Source of the DNA: Flavobacterium sp. SH_e
GTDB lineage: Bacteria > Bacteroidota > Bacteroidia > Flavobacteriales > Flavobacteriaceae
DNA: 64,000 nucleotides
Assembly: GCF_025717045.1 (NCBI RefSeq)
Contig: NZ_JAOVZN010000001.1
Location: forward strand, 434,001-498,000
Direction of reading: 5' to 3'
Shown piece by piece: positions 41,904 to 50,530 of this stretch. Within the stretch, counting starts at the first letter, position 1. Each line of letters starts with the position of its first letter. The notes below the pieces were generated by a model. It was given only the letters and a program-made list of their open reading frames with translations, was not told the DNA's origin and ran no database searches. The position numbers and the translations under genes were made by a program.

Positions 41904-42202
41904 AATATAAATATATAAAAAGAGGCTGTCTCAAAAGGACAGCTTTTTTTATTGGATTGAATATTTATAAAATTTATTTTATCTGTAAAAACCCCAGCGG
42001 GGTGAAATATTTATAGAATTACATAAGACAAATATGTCGCTCCTCCGGAGCTTTATGTTGTAAACATTTATATTTTGCTATAAATATTTCGCTTCTCTGA
42101 AGCTTACAAAAAAGCTATCCTCTTGAGATAGCTTTCTTATTATGATATCGATTTTAATCCAAAAGATTAAAATCTGCTGAATTTCTATTTTTATTTGGAT
42201 TT
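41904..42202. other. intergenic region with two related terminators and a REP-like element
   Basis: Plus-strand terminator at 41933-41950 (GGCTGTCTCAAAAGGACAGC, then T-run). Minus-strand terminator at 42112-42137 (on the minus strand AGCTATCTCAAGAGGATAGC, then T-run); the two stems are near-identical sequences in opposite orientation. Between them, about 41990-42107, lies a REP-like stretch with CCCCAGCGGGG, CTCCTCCGGAGC and GAAATATTTATAG/CTATAAATATTTC inverted pairs. No gene. Confidence 0.65.
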
Positions 42203-42970
42203 TTATCCCAACCAAGCTTTAAAATCTTGTACTTTTTCTCGGCTTACAATGACCTCATCTTCTTTATAAGTTGGAAGAATAACTTTAAGTCGAGAATTAG
42301 TATAAACCTGAATTTCTTTGATTGCTTTTAACGGAACAATAAATTTTCTGCTTACGCGAAAAAAATCCTTTTTGTCAATTTCTTGTTCTAAAATTTCCAG
42401 AGTCGAATCGATCAAATAATCACGATTGTCGTAGGTATGAATGTAAGTTCCTTTGTTTTCACTAAAGAAACATTCGATTTCTTCTGTTGTAATTACTTTT
42501 AAGTGTTGCCCAATTTTAACTGTAAACCTCTTTTTATATGTTTTTTCAAAAGGATTTGACAGCATTTGGCGAATCTGCTCAAAATCTAACTGCATATTCG
42601 TAGATTCTGAAGCTGCTTTTGGCAGACGAGATTTGAATTTTGATACCGCTGTTTCCAGATCATCTTCATCAATTGGTTTTAAAAGATAATCGATACTATT
42701 TAGTTTAAATGCTTTTAAAGCATATTCGTCATAAGCAGTTGTAAAAATGATCGCGCTTTTAATATCTATCTTTTCAAAAATTTCAAACGACAAACCATCT
42801 GATAATTGAATATCCAGAAAAATTAAATCGGGATGCGAGTTGTTTTCAAACCATTGAACCGCTTCTTCGACAGAATGAAGCATGGTTTCTACCTTTACAT
42901 CTAACTTTTCAAGTTTTCTTTGCAGCAATCTTGCAGCTGGTTTTTCGTCTTCTATAATTAATGTGATCAT
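42203..42970 (-). CDS. LytTR-type response regulator
   Basis: 255 residues. Receiver domain 1-120 with phosphorylatable Asp in DLIFLDIQLSDG (about residue 54) and the Lys of YLLKPIDEDD. LytTR DNA-binding domain about 145-250 (GQHLKVITTEEIECFFSENKGTYIHTYDNRDYLIDSTLEILEQEI; SRKFIVPLKAI). Partner of the LytS-like kinase five genes upstream in the same run; the four 2TM genes lie between them. Confidence 0.94.
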   Translation of the reverse strand: MITLIIEDEKPAARLLQRKLEKLDVKVETMLHSVEEAVQWFENNSHPDLIFLDIQLSDGLSFEIFEKIDIKSAIIFTTAYDEYALKAFKLNSIDYLLKPIDEDDLETAVSKFKSRLPKAASESTNMQLDFEQIRQMLSNPFEKTYKKRFTVKIGQHLKVITTEEIECFFSENKGTYIHTYDNRDYLIDSTLEILEQEIDKKDFFRVSRKFIVPLKAIKEIQVYTNSRLKVILPTYKEDEVIVSREKVQDFKAWLG

Positions 42971-43010
42971 TTACTTTATTGTAAAATTTAGAAAAAATAG
43001 TATTTCAAAT

Positions 43011-43391
43011 TTACTCCCATTTATTTTTATTTGCGGCGTCTTTCTCCATATATTTTTGAATTTTCTTTTGCTCCCAGTCATCACTAAAAAACAAAGTAGA
43101 ACCAAAAACAGATAATCCGTGAGCTACCAAACCAATTCCCCAAAAGAAAGCAGTTGAATAGGTATGCCATTCTGATAACCCGCTGAAATCAATTCCTTCA
43201 GTTAAATGATCTCTACTTAAACTAGAAACAATAATAATCACATTTACAATGATATAAACTTTCAAATGCGAATAAAATCCTTTTATCTTTTTTACTTTTT
43301 TGTATGCTGCATTGTAACTCTCATCTTCTGTATATTCACCAGAATGCTGTTTTGCATATTCCTCGTACATATGTCTTCTAAAACGTCCCAT
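43011..43391 (-). CDS. 2TM-domain protein (fourth separate copy)
   Basis: 126 residues from ATG 43391 (MGRFRRHMYEEYAKQ). Two helices (KVYIIVNVIIIVSSL and FFWGIGLVAHGLSVFG) framed by the family motifs KKIKGFYSHL and WEQKKIQKYMEK. It is the most divergent and longest separate copy, with an extra acidic-basic N-terminal segment. Between the third copy and the response regulator gene. Confidence 0.85.
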   Translation of the reverse strand: MGRFRRHMYEEYAKQHSGEYTEDESYNAAYKKVKKIKGFYSHLKVYIIVNVIIIVSSLSRDHLTEGIDFSGLSEWHTYSTAFFWGIGLVAHGLSVFGSTLFFSDDWEQKKIQKYMEKDAANKNKWE

Positions 43392-43410
43392 GTTTTTATT
43401 TTTTAAATAA

Positions 43411-43716
43411 TTATTGCCACTTGTTTTTATTCTGTTTTTCCTTTTCCATAAACTCTTTGATTTTTCTTTCTTCCCATTCTTTACCCATTCCTGGAAAAAC
43501 TTCAAAGACTTTTAATCCGTGAAAAATTACACCAACTCCCCACCATAATAATGGCCAAAAGAACCATAAATAGCTTGGCGATGTATATAAATTTATAAAA
43601 ATCAATATTGCATTTACTAATATGAAAGCAACTAGATTTCCATAAAATCCTTTAATATTTTCGACTTTTTTTCTAGCCTGAATATATCTTTCTTCTTCGC
43701 TTAAATTCCTTTCCAT
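43411..43716 (-). CDS. 2TM-domain protein (third separate copy)
   Basis: 101 residues from ATG 43716 (MERNLSEEERYIQARKKVENIKGFYGNL), 2 bp after the previous stop; an alternative ATG lies four codons upstream, inside that gene. Two helices (LVAFILVNAILIFINLY and LWFFWPLLWWGVGVIFHGLKVF) and terminal WEERKIKEFMEKEKQNKNKWQ. Confidence 0.88.
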   Translation of the reverse strand: MERNLSEEERYIQARKKVENIKGFYGNLVAFILVNAILIFINLYTSPSYLWFFWPLLWWGVGVIFHGLKVFEVFPGMGKEWEERKIKEFMEKEKQNKNKWQ

Positions 43717-43718
43717 GA

Positions 43719-44048
43719 TTATTCCCATTTTTGTTTTTTATATTTTTTTTCTAAAATGCTTTTTAATTTGCGTTGTTCCCATTCTTGTCCAAAAATCTTA
43801 TAAGAAGCAAACAAATCGATTGCCGAACCTACAATTACAGCCGACCAAATAATTACAACTACCCAATTGATATATTTTATTGGAAAAAATTGCAGTGGCA
43901 GATTAGTATATTCTTTTAAAAGAAAAAGAATCAGTGCAATGGCATAAATGAACAAATGTTTGTAAAAAGATTTTAGCTGAATCACTTTTTTACTGGCCAA
44001 TTCTTGCAATATTACTTGTTCCTGATCGTTACTCAAATTTGTTTCCAT
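43719..44048 (-). CDS. 2TM-domain protein (second separate copy)
   Basis: 109 residues (METNLSNDQEQVILQELASKKVIQLKSFYKHL). Helices LFIYAIALILFLL and WVVVIIWSAVIVGSAIDLFASY; the latter lacks the HGLKVF wording of its sisters. C-terminus WEQRKLKSILEKKYKKQKWE. Overlaps the preceding copy by 20 bp in another frame, so the overlap is real coding on both frames. Confidence 0.87.
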   Translation of the reverse strand: METNLSNDQEQVILQELASKKVIQLKSFYKHLFIYAIALILFLLKEYTNLPLQFFPIKYINWVVVIIWSAVIVGSAIDLFASYKIFGQEWEQRKLKSILEKKYKKQKWE

Positions 44049-44352
44049 GATTACTTTCTAATCGTTGCTTGTTTTCTTTTTCTAGAATTTCCTGAATCTT
44101 TTTTTGTTCCCATTTTTTATTGAAAAAAGGTGGAAAACTAAAAACCTTCAATCCGTGCAAAACAATTGCTACACCCCAACCCATTACAGACCATATCCAC
44201 CAAAGGTATTCTGGAGAAGTCATATAATTTACAACAATTACAATCGGATTACATAAAACGTACACAGTCAAATGCTCATAAAATCCTCTGATTTCTTTGA
44301 CTCTTTTTTGAGCATCATAATAGCGATCTGCTTCTAAGAAATCTTTTTCCAT
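44029..44352 (-). CDS. 2TM-domain protein (first separate copy)
   Basis: 107 residues (MEKDFLEADRYYDAQKRVKEIRGFYEHL), starting at TAATG where the kinase gene stops. Helices VYVLCNPIVIVVNYM and LWWIWSVMGWGVAIVLHGLKVF, C-terminus WEQKKIQEILEKENK. Closest in wording to the 2TM domain fused to the kinase. Confidence 0.88.
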   Translation of the reverse strand: MEKDFLEADRYYDAQKRVKEIRGFYEHLTVYVLCNPIVIVVNYMTSPEYLWWIWSVMGWGVAIVLHGLKVFSFPPFFNKKWEQKKIQEILEKENKQRLESNHGNKFE

Positions 44353-45689
44353 TATTTCCACGTTTTTTGTTTGTTATCTTTCTCTAAAATTTCTCGAATT
44401 TTTCTTTCTTCCCAATCAGAACTATATCCAAAAACTTTAAAAGCATGCATAGCAACTCCAAATCCCCATCCTAAAGCAGAAAACCAAAACCATTGAAATC
44501 CTGGTGAAAATTTTAGATTTATAAAAATCAAAAACGGAATCACACAACAGTATGAAATTATATTTCCGTAAAAACCTTTTAGTTCTTCTACTCTTTTTTT
44601 GGCTCTATAATAAGCTTTTGCTTCATCGGTATATTCTGTACTCATTTCCATAACCGTAATTTGTTTAGTTAAAATTGGAATCTTAACGGTGAAATTTTTT
44701 TCATCCTGTTCAATCTTCACTTTTCTATCCGTAATAATTCCGTATCTGTTTACAATGTTTTGCAACCCGACACCTTGTCTGTCCTGCAAGACTTCTTTTT
44801 TCTGAAGATCATTTTGAATCGCCAAATAATCTTTATCAATAAAAATTCTAATATGAAGTGGTTTTTGTTCGCTCACTATATTGTGCTTCACTGTATTTTC
44901 AAGTAAAAGCTGTAAAGAAAGCGGAACCACTTTGGCTTCTGGATTTATGTTTTCTGTTGGCAATTCGTAAAACAAACTATTTTCGAAACGCATTTTCAAC
45001 AAATTCATATACGTTTTTGCAAATGACAATTCATCTTCAACAGAAACCAATTCTTTGTCTTTCTGTTCTAAAACATATCTGTAAATTTTAGATAATGAAG
45101 TAGTAAAACGCTGCGCATTATCCGGATTTTCCTCTATTAAAGAACTAAGAACATTTAAACTATTAAAAAGAAAATGCGGGTCGATCTGGTTTTTTAAACT
45201 TTCGAATTTGGCACTTGCCGTTCCCGCAATAATTTTTTGTTGTATAACTTTGTTTTCCTGATATAATCTGTAAAAATGCAATGCATGAAATGCAAGCAGA
45301 ATTATAAAAGTGATAATTGAGTTTTCTACATAGGTAGAAACTTCTTCGTTGGCAATAAAACTTAATAAAGAATGTCTCTCGATAACCACATTGGTAAAAA
45401 CTCTGAGTATGAAGACTACAAAAAGTGAAATTATAAACGAACTTATAAATCCGATAAAAATTCTCTTGTTTGAAAATCTGTTTTCTTTAAAAACTCCATC
45501 TAAATAAGTAAATATGGCGGCATTAACAATATACAAAACTACACTGTACAGCATAGTGTACAAAAAAAGCATGTATAGATTTCTATTGAAAATTGCAACT
45601 CCGACTGAAGCAAAACGAATCAAGAAGGAGAATAAAAAAATAATTCCACCAATTAAAAACGCCTTAAATAGATTTGGTTTTAAAGTCAT
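44352..45689 (-). CDS. LytS-like sensor histidine kinase with a C-terminal 2TM domain
   Basis: 445 residues. About 1-145: four membrane helices. Histidine kinase core: phospho-acceptor His172 in QIDPHFLFNSLNVL, Asn box LLLENTVKHNIV, G box RQGVGLQNIVNRYG. This part ends by about residue 345, the normal length for the family. Residues 347-445 (from MEMSTEYTDEAKAYYRAKKRVEELKGFYGN to WEERKIREILEKDNKQKTWK) are a complete 2TM domain that looks like the separate genes downstream, including an internal Met-Glu start. It phosphorylates the LytTR regulator. Starts 18 bp after the TPR-like gene, so one operon. Confidence 0.92.
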   Translation of the reverse strand: MTLKPNLFKAFLIGGIIFLFSFLIRFASVGVAIFNRNLYMLFLYTMLYSVVLYIVNAAIFTYLDGVFKENRFSNKRIFIGFISSFIISLFVVFILRVFTNVVIERHSLLSFIANEEVSTYVENSIITFIILLAFHALHFYRLYQENKVIQQKIIAGTASAKFESLKNQIDPHFLFNSLNVLSSLIEENPDNAQRFTTSLSKIYRYVLEQKDKELVSVEDELSFAKTYMNLLKMRFENSLFYELPTENINPEAKVVPLSLQLLLENTVKHNIVSEQKPLHIRIFIDKDYLAIQNDLQKKEVLQDRQGVGLQNIVNRYGIITDRKVKIEQDEKNFTVKIPILTKQITVMEMSTEYTDEAKAYYRAKKRVEELKGFYGNIISYCCVIPFLIFINLKFSPGFQWFWFSALGWGFGVAMHAFKVFGYSSDWEERKIREILEKDNKQKTWK

Positions 45690-45707
45690 TCTTTTTTTTA
45701 AATTAGA

Positions 45708-46328
45708 TTATTTACAAGTTTTTTGAATTTCTAACGCTCTTTCTAATCCCCATTTTGGAGAATATGGCGTTGCTGGTTTAAAATTATTAAAAAGTTCGAT
45801 TGATTTGTCAACTTGTGCACATAAAGGTTTTGTATCAACTCCTGTCCATTTTGCTCCTCCTAATTGGTAATCTGCTTCACCGAAAACAGCTCTTGGATTA
45901 TTTGGATCTAATGCTTTAGCTTTCGCGTAAGCCTCCATCACTTTAGCAGAATATTTCATTCCGTTCGTCATTGGATCAGCCACAACATATCCTGTATAAA
46001 TTAAAGCTTGCATTACATACAATTCTGAATTGGCTTGGTCTTTTATTAATTCGACATCTAAGGCATCTTGCGCTTTTGTCAATAATAGATCAATTTTTGT
46101 TTTGTCTTTTTCTGTAAAAACAGCCGTTGCATTAATTAAGGCTACATAATAATTTGGTAAATAACTGTTTTTTTCAGCGCCAGCGATTCTTTCAAACAAA
46201 GCTGAAGCTTCAGTATTTTTTCCTTCTTTCCAAAGTCCAAAAGCTTTGTTCATTCCTTGTTCAAATTGTGTTTGTGCAGATAATAAACTGCAAATAAATA
46301 ACGTAATAACTGTGATAATTTTGGTCAT
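45708..46328 (-). CDS. exported TPR-like protein of unknown function
   Basis: 206 residues from ATG 46328 with signal peptide MTKIITVITLFICSLLSAQ. The chain is helical with TPR-like segments (FGLWKEGKNTEASALFERIAGAEKNSY; VMEAYAKAKALDPNNPRAVFGEADYQLG). Immediately upstream of the kinase gene on the same strand, so it may be the periplasmic or signal-related partner of the two-component system. Confidence 0.75.
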   Translation of the reverse strand: MTKIITVITLFICSLLSAQTQFEQGMNKAFGLWKEGKNTEASALFERIAGAEKNSYLPNYYVALINATAVFTEKDKTKIDLLLTKAQDALDVELIKDQANSELYVMQALIYTGYVVADPMTNGMKYSAKVMEAYAKAKALDPNNPRAVFGEADYQLGGAKWTGVDTKPLCAQVDKSIELFNNFKPATPYSPKWGLERALEIQKTCK

Positions 46329-46399
46329 GATTTCTTTGTTTTTAAAGTTACTAAGGTTTTGATATTCTGAGTTTTTTTGTTGATGATTAAAACTCTTTT

Positions 46400-46503
46400 T
46401 TAGGTTCAAAGGTTCTGAGTTGCAAAGGGACAAAGGCTTGATTTTCTTATAATTAAAATTAAAAAAACTTTGAACCTTTATCTCTTTGCTTCTCTGTTCC
46501 TTT
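46400..46503. repeat. octamer word-palindrome, GGTTCAAAG/GGACAAAG family, empty copy 1
   Basis: Left arm AGGTTCAAAG, GTTCTGAG, TTGCAAAG, GGACAAAG; right arm CTTTGAAC, CTTTATCT, CTTTGCTT, CTCTGTTCC as reverse complement around an AT-rich centre. Lies between the TonB receptor and the TPR-like gene. Confidence 0.75.
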
Positions 46504-46594
46504 TATTTATACTTCAAAAGTATGTCGGTTTTTATTCTTTTAAAACTAAATGATACTGAGTTGTTGATTTTGGTTACTGAATTGTTTTTTTTCT

Positions 46595-46743
46595 TGAGGT
46601 TCAAAGGTTCAGAGTTACAAAGGGACAAAGGTTTTCTTGAGATTAAGAGAAACAAAGGCTGAAAGAGGCCGGTTTATTTATATTGTTTTTTTTCCATTCA
46701 ACGAAAATCTCTGAACCTCTGTCCCTTTGAACCTCTGCACCTA
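46595..46743. repeat. octamer word-palindrome, GGTTCAAAG/GGACAAAG family, empty copy 2
   Basis: Left arm GAGGTTCAAAG, GTTCAGAG, TTACAAAG, GGACAAAG, G; right arm CTCTGAACCTCTGTCC, CTTTGAACCTCTGCACCT. It abuts the stop of the TonB receptor gene. Together with copy 1 it fills most of a 420-bp gap. Confidence 0.8.
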
Positions 46744-46748
46744 AAAAA

Positions 46749-48914
46749 CTACAAGTTTTTTAATTGATTCTCATTTTTATTCTGACTAATCGTCCAGAAG
46801 AAACCTACGAAGAAGAATCTATCTGCTGTTGGCACTACGGCTTGTCTTTGATACACTCCGCTTGCGTCTGGTGTTTTGGCGTAATCATATCCGAAGATAT
46901 TTTGAGTTCCTAAAAGATTTGAAACTGAGAAATAAAGGATTTTTTGTGTTGTTAATAAATATGCCCAGTTGAAACTCAAACTATTGTATGATTTTGTTTT
47001 TCCGTTCATGAATTGCGTTTGGTTTGGATCGTTGTACGGGCGTCCTGTGCTGAAACTATTTGTAAAACCAACTTGTGATTTCCAGTCTGTAATAAAATAT
47101 TTGGTTACAATAGACAAACTATGATTAGCAATAAAATTTGGAGTTGCCATGTTTGGAAAGTTTTTATATTGTCTTTCTGAATCGATGTAAGAATAAGAAA
47201 TCCAATATTCTAAGTTTTTGTACAAATTGCTGTCTCTCCAAAGCAAATCAAAACCTTTTGCATAACCTGATCCGTTGTTATTAAAAACCGAATTGTACTG
47301 AATATCTCTGGTATCGTACTGAACTAAATTTCTATAATCTTTATAATAAAGTTCTGTTCTCAGCAATTGTCCCGGTTTTGTAAACGTGTAATTCAAAATA
47401 TAATGTTGCGCTTTTTCACTTTCAAACTGATGGTATTTAGAATATTTGATATAATCTACAACAGGCGTTTGAGAGAAATCTCCATAAGCAAAAGAAAACT
47501 GGCTGCTTTTTGAAAGTTTATATCCTAATGAAGCTCTTGGTGCAATATTGTTTTCGTTTAATAAACTATTATTAGAATATCTTAAACCAACTTTTAAAGC
47601 TAAGTTTTTAGAAAATGAAATATCTCCTTCTGTGTAAGCTGCAAAAATGTTAGAATCGTAACCGTTTGCAATATCAAGAGAAACATTGTCAACTATATCT
47701 TCATTGTATTTTGTAATGAAATAATCTGTTCCGAAAGACAATCTAAAATAGTTTGAAAATTTCTTGCTTAACTTTAATTTCAATTGTGCCGCATTTTCTA
47801 CACTTTTAACTCCCGTAATATCATATTTCAACTTATTATTGCTGTAACCGTAACTAACTCCAGAAGTTAACGTCCAACCTGATGCAAAACTTCCTTTGTA
47901 AGAGGAATTCAAATAGAAGTTATTATTGTTCATATCTGTTCTAATAGGATTTTCGAAATTGACATTCTTCTGATTTAAATCAAATCTTTCTGAATCGAAT
48001 GAAGCATACAATTTGAAAACTCCGTTTGTGAATTTATATCTATAAACCGTTTCACCTCCAAGCGATTGATAAGGATTATTCCAATCTACATTTTGCGGAA
48101 TCACAGCTTGATATGGTGCTAAATTCACGTACATCATATTTACGCTTAAAGTACTTTTTTTAAATTTTTGCGTATTTCCTACGCTCAAACCCACAGTCAT
48201 AAAACCTAAATCTGTTTTTTCATGATCTTCGTCATCTTGTGTATTCAAAAGCAAAACACTTGACAAAGCTTCACCATATTCTGCAGAATACCCCCCTGTA
48301 GAAAAAGCAATTCCGCTAAACAAGAAAGGCGAAAATCTGCTTCGAGTTGGTAAATTATTTGTAGTTGCACCGTATGGTTGTGCTACACGAATTCCGTCAA
48401 CAAAAGTTTGAGTTTCGCTAGCTTCTCCTCCACGCACAAACAAACGTCCGTCTTCACCTACTGTCTGCGTTCCTGGCAAAGTCTGCAAAGCTGCCACAAT
48501 ATTTCCTGCAGAACCTGCTGTAGTTACAATATCTAAAGGTTTTAAAACAGAAACTCTAGCTTTTTCTCCAGATTCTAAAGTTCCCGCCGTAATGACAACT
48601 GCATCTAAAGCATTAACATTTTCTCTTAATTTTACAGTTTGGTCTTTATAATTGGTAACATCAATTTCTTGTTTGAAAGTTTCAAAAAGCAAAAAACTAA
48701 TCACTAAAAATTTATTTCCAGTTTCAGTAGTTTCAAAAGAAAACTCTCCTGTTTCAGAGCTTGTTGCTCCGTCATAAGTTCCATCTATATAAATATTTGC
48801 ACCTGCAACTGGTTTTCCTTTTTGGTCAACTACTTTTCCTGAAATCGTATTTTGAGCAAAAATTAAAGCTGTAAAAAATAAAAAGCTAACTGTAAAAAAT
48901 AATTTGGTTTTCAT
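46749..48914 (-). CDS. TonB-dependent receptor with carboxypeptidase-regulatory-like domain
   Basis: 721 residues with signal peptide (MKTKLFFTVSFLFFTALIFAQ). Residues about 22-105 form the CarboxypepD_reg-like domain (ISGKVVDQKGKPVAGANIYIDGTYDGATSSETGEFSF). A plug follows (SAGNIVAALQTLPGTQTVGEDGRLFVRGGEASETQTFVDGIRV), then a 22-strand outer-membrane barrel ending in FFVGFFWTISQ plus a short tail. Substrate unknown; no SusD partner follows. A -7 box TACATTTG is at 48938-48945. Confidence 0.93.
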   Translation of the reverse strand: MKTKLFFTVSFLFFTALIFAQNTISGKVVDQKGKPVAGANIYIDGTYDGATSSETGEFSFETTETGNKFLVISFLLFETFKQEIDVTNYKDQTVKLRENVNALDAVVITAGTLESGEKARVSVLKPLDIVTTAGSAGNIVAALQTLPGTQTVGEDGRLFVRGGEASETQTFVDGIRVAQPYGATTNNLPTRSRFSPFLFSGIAFSTGGYSAEYGEALSSVLLLNTQDDEDHEKTDLGFMTVGLSVGNTQKFKKSTLSVNMMYVNLAPYQAVIPQNVDWNNPYQSLGGETVYRYKFTNGVFKLYASFDSERFDLNQKNVNFENPIRTDMNNNNFYLNSSYKGSFASGWTLTSGVSYGYSNNKLKYDITGVKSVENAAQLKLKLSKKFSNYFRLSFGTDYFITKYNEDIVDNVSLDIANGYDSNIFAAYTEGDISFSKNLALKVGLRYSNNSLLNENNIAPRASLGYKLSKSSQFSFAYGDFSQTPVVDYIKYSKYHQFESEKAQHYILNYTFTKPGQLLRTELYYKDYRNLVQYDTRDIQYNSVFNNNGSGYAKGFDLLWRDSNLYKNLEYWISYSYIDSERQYKNFPNMATPNFIANHSLSIVTKYFITDWKSQVGFTNSFSTGRPYNDPNQTQFMNGKTKSYNSLSFNWAYLLTTQKILYFSVSNLLGTQNIFGYDYAKTPDASGVYQRQAVVPTADRFFFVGFFWTISQNKNENQLKNL

Positions 48915-48937
48915 ATCCGTTTTGGTTTTTGATGAAG

Positions 48938-48945
48938 CAAATGTA
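48938..48945 (-). promoter_or_regulatory. candidate -7 box for the TonB receptor
   Basis: TACATTTG on the minus strand, perfect TAnnTTTG, 24 bp before the start codon. Confidence 0.45.
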
Positions 48946-49056
48946 TTTTAACAATTCATGTTAAAAAATATATAATAACCCAATTGTAGAATTTCGAGGA
49001 TGAGTTGTAAATGACTAATTTGTATCTTAGCTATGAATTCCAAAAAAATACCATTT

Positions 49057-49515
49057 ATGTCAGAAAGTAAAAGAATTTCGAATCTATATCAATCCATTTA
49101 CAATGGAAATCCTTGGCTTGAAGTCAATTTAGCCAGCACCCTAAAAAATGTAACAGCAGAACAGGCTTACAAAAAAGCAAACCCTAATCTTAATACGATT
49201 TGGGAAATTGTGAATCATTTGATACAATGGAGAAGAAATATTTTAGAACGTATGCAGGGAGAAGTGATCATAACTCCTGATCATAACTATTTTGTTCCAG
49301 TTATAGATCCATCAGAAGTGGCTTGGGAACAATCGCTTCAAACACTAGCAAAAACTCAAGAATCGTGGAATGCTTTTTTTGAGAATTTTAATGACGAAGA
49401 TTTAGCTAAAATTTATGTAAATAACGGTCATACTTATTACGAACACATTCACGGAATTATTCAGCACGATGTTTATCATTTAGGACAGATTGTTATTTTG
49501 AAGAAATTGCTTTAA
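49057..49515 (+). CDS. DinB-like superfamily protein
   Basis: 152 residues from ATG 49057 (MSESKRISNLYQSIYNGNPWLEVNLASTL); an ATG 24 bp upstream is possible. Metal-site histidines as in DinB/YfiT proteins: WEIVNHLIQWRRN, then the pair in IQHDVYHLGQIVILKKLL at the C-terminus. Four-helix bundle; thiol or metal-dependent transferase of unknown substrate. 9 bp before the next gene. Confidence 0.82.
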   Translation: MSESKRISNLYQSIYNGNPWLEVNLASTLKNVTAEQAYKKANPNLNTIWEIVNHLIQWRRNILERMQGEVIITPDHNYFVPVIDPSEVAWEQSLQTLAKTQESWNAFFENFNDEDLAKIYVNNGHTYYEHIHGIIQHDVYHLGQIVILKKLL

Positions 49516-49524
49516 AAATTTTAT

Positions 49525-50010
49525 ATGATTGATGAAACATTAGATTATCAATGGCGAAAGGTTAAAAATGGAAAATCTTTTTTAGCTATTGTAAATCTTG
49601 AAATCACCCAAAATGACAATCAAAATGAAATTATAGAAGAATATACAGGTGAAGGCTGGATTGGAATGGGTTATTTTGCAAGTATTCCTGAAAAAGACGA
49701 ACCTGGAAAAGCACGCTTCTCTGACTGGCGAAAAGCTGTTATAAAAGGATTAGAATTTGTTTTTTCTAAAACTGAAACCAAATGGACCGTTAAAGTAAAA
49801 AAAGTCGAAGGCCTTCTTATTACTGATACAAATCCAACTATTGTAGGTTATATCACAATTTTATCCTTTTGCAAACAGGCCAATATAGAATTAGATTCTA
49901 ATCTTATTCAAAAAATTGAGGATTTCACCTATAAAAGCTGGGAAGATAAAAACTATGAAAAGATTCCAAATTTTATGAATTTAGAATATGAAGATCACTC
50001 TATTTTTTAA
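49525..50010 (+). CDS. conserved-looking cytosolic protein, not recognised
   Basis: 161 residues. N-terminal half predicted beta (MIDETLDYQWRKVKNGKSFLAIVNLEI; GEGWIGMGYFASIPEKDEPGKARFSDWRKAVIKGLEFVF), C-terminal half mixed alpha/beta with VEGLLITDTNPTIVGYITILSFCKQAN. No signal peptide or membrane helix. Codon use like neighbours. Immediately downstream of the DinB gene, so probably co-expressed. I do not know the family. Confidence 0.6.
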   Translation: MIDETLDYQWRKVKNGKSFLAIVNLEITQNDNQNEIIEEYTGEGWIGMGYFASIPEKDEPGKARFSDWRKAVIKGLEFVFSKTETKWTVKVKKVEGLLITDTNPTIVGYITILSFCKQANIELDSNLIQKIEDFTYKSWEDKNYEKIPNFMNLEYEDHSIF

Positions 50011-50068
50011 TTAATAAAAAATAAGGTTTTCCACAAATATTTAATTGTAAACTAAAAACTATTCTGTC

Positions 50069-50527
50069 ATGAAAAAATCTCTATTCTTACTCTTTTTTTT
50101 AACAGTTAGTGCTATCGGCTTTTCACAAGAAACCGAAGTGAAATACGATGAAGCTTTAGCCAAATCACTTCACGCCGACGAATACGGAATGAAAAAATAT
50201 GTTTTTTGTCTTCTAAAATCAGGAAGCAACACAACCGCTTCTAAAGAAGAAACTAAAAAACTTTTTGAAGGACACATGGCTAATATTGGAAAACTAGCCA
50301 AAGAAGGAAAACTGGTTGTTGCTGGCCCTTTCATGAAAAATGATAGAAATTATCGAGGCATTTATGTTTTTAATGTCGAAACAATAGAAGAAGCAAGAGC
50401 TCTTGTCGCTACCGATCCAGCAATAAAAGCTAATTTACTCGAAGCCGAATTAACGCCTTGGTATTGCACCGCTGCTTTGCAGGAAACTGTAAAAATACAC
50501 GACAAAATTGCCAAGACGAAAATGTAA
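50069..50527 (+). CDS. exported YCII-related domain protein
   Basis: 152 residues with signal peptide MKKSLFLLFFLTVSAIGFSQ. The rest follows the YciI-like dimeric alpha/beta-barrel pattern: FCLLKSGSNTT..., FEGHMANIGKLAKEGKLVVAGPFM (conserved His), YRGIYVFNVETIEEARALVATDPAIKANLLEAELTPWY. YciI-like proteins are usually cytosolic; export to the periplasm is notable but common in Bacteroidota. Catalytic role unknown. Confidence 0.82.
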   Translation: MKKSLFLLFFLTVSAIGFSQETEVKYDEALAKSLHADEYGMKKYVFCLLKSGSNTTASKEETKKLFEGHMANIGKLAKEGKLVVAGPFMKNDRNYRGIYVFNVETIEEARALVATDPAIKANLLEAELTPWYCTAALQETVKIHDKIAKTKM

Positions 50528-50530
50528 AAT

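Noticed and set aside
42453..43115. Open frames on the plus strand opposite the response regulator and 2TM genes
   Set aside because: They are antisense to clearly conserved coding sequence, lack family motifs and have amino-acid composition of a reversed frame.
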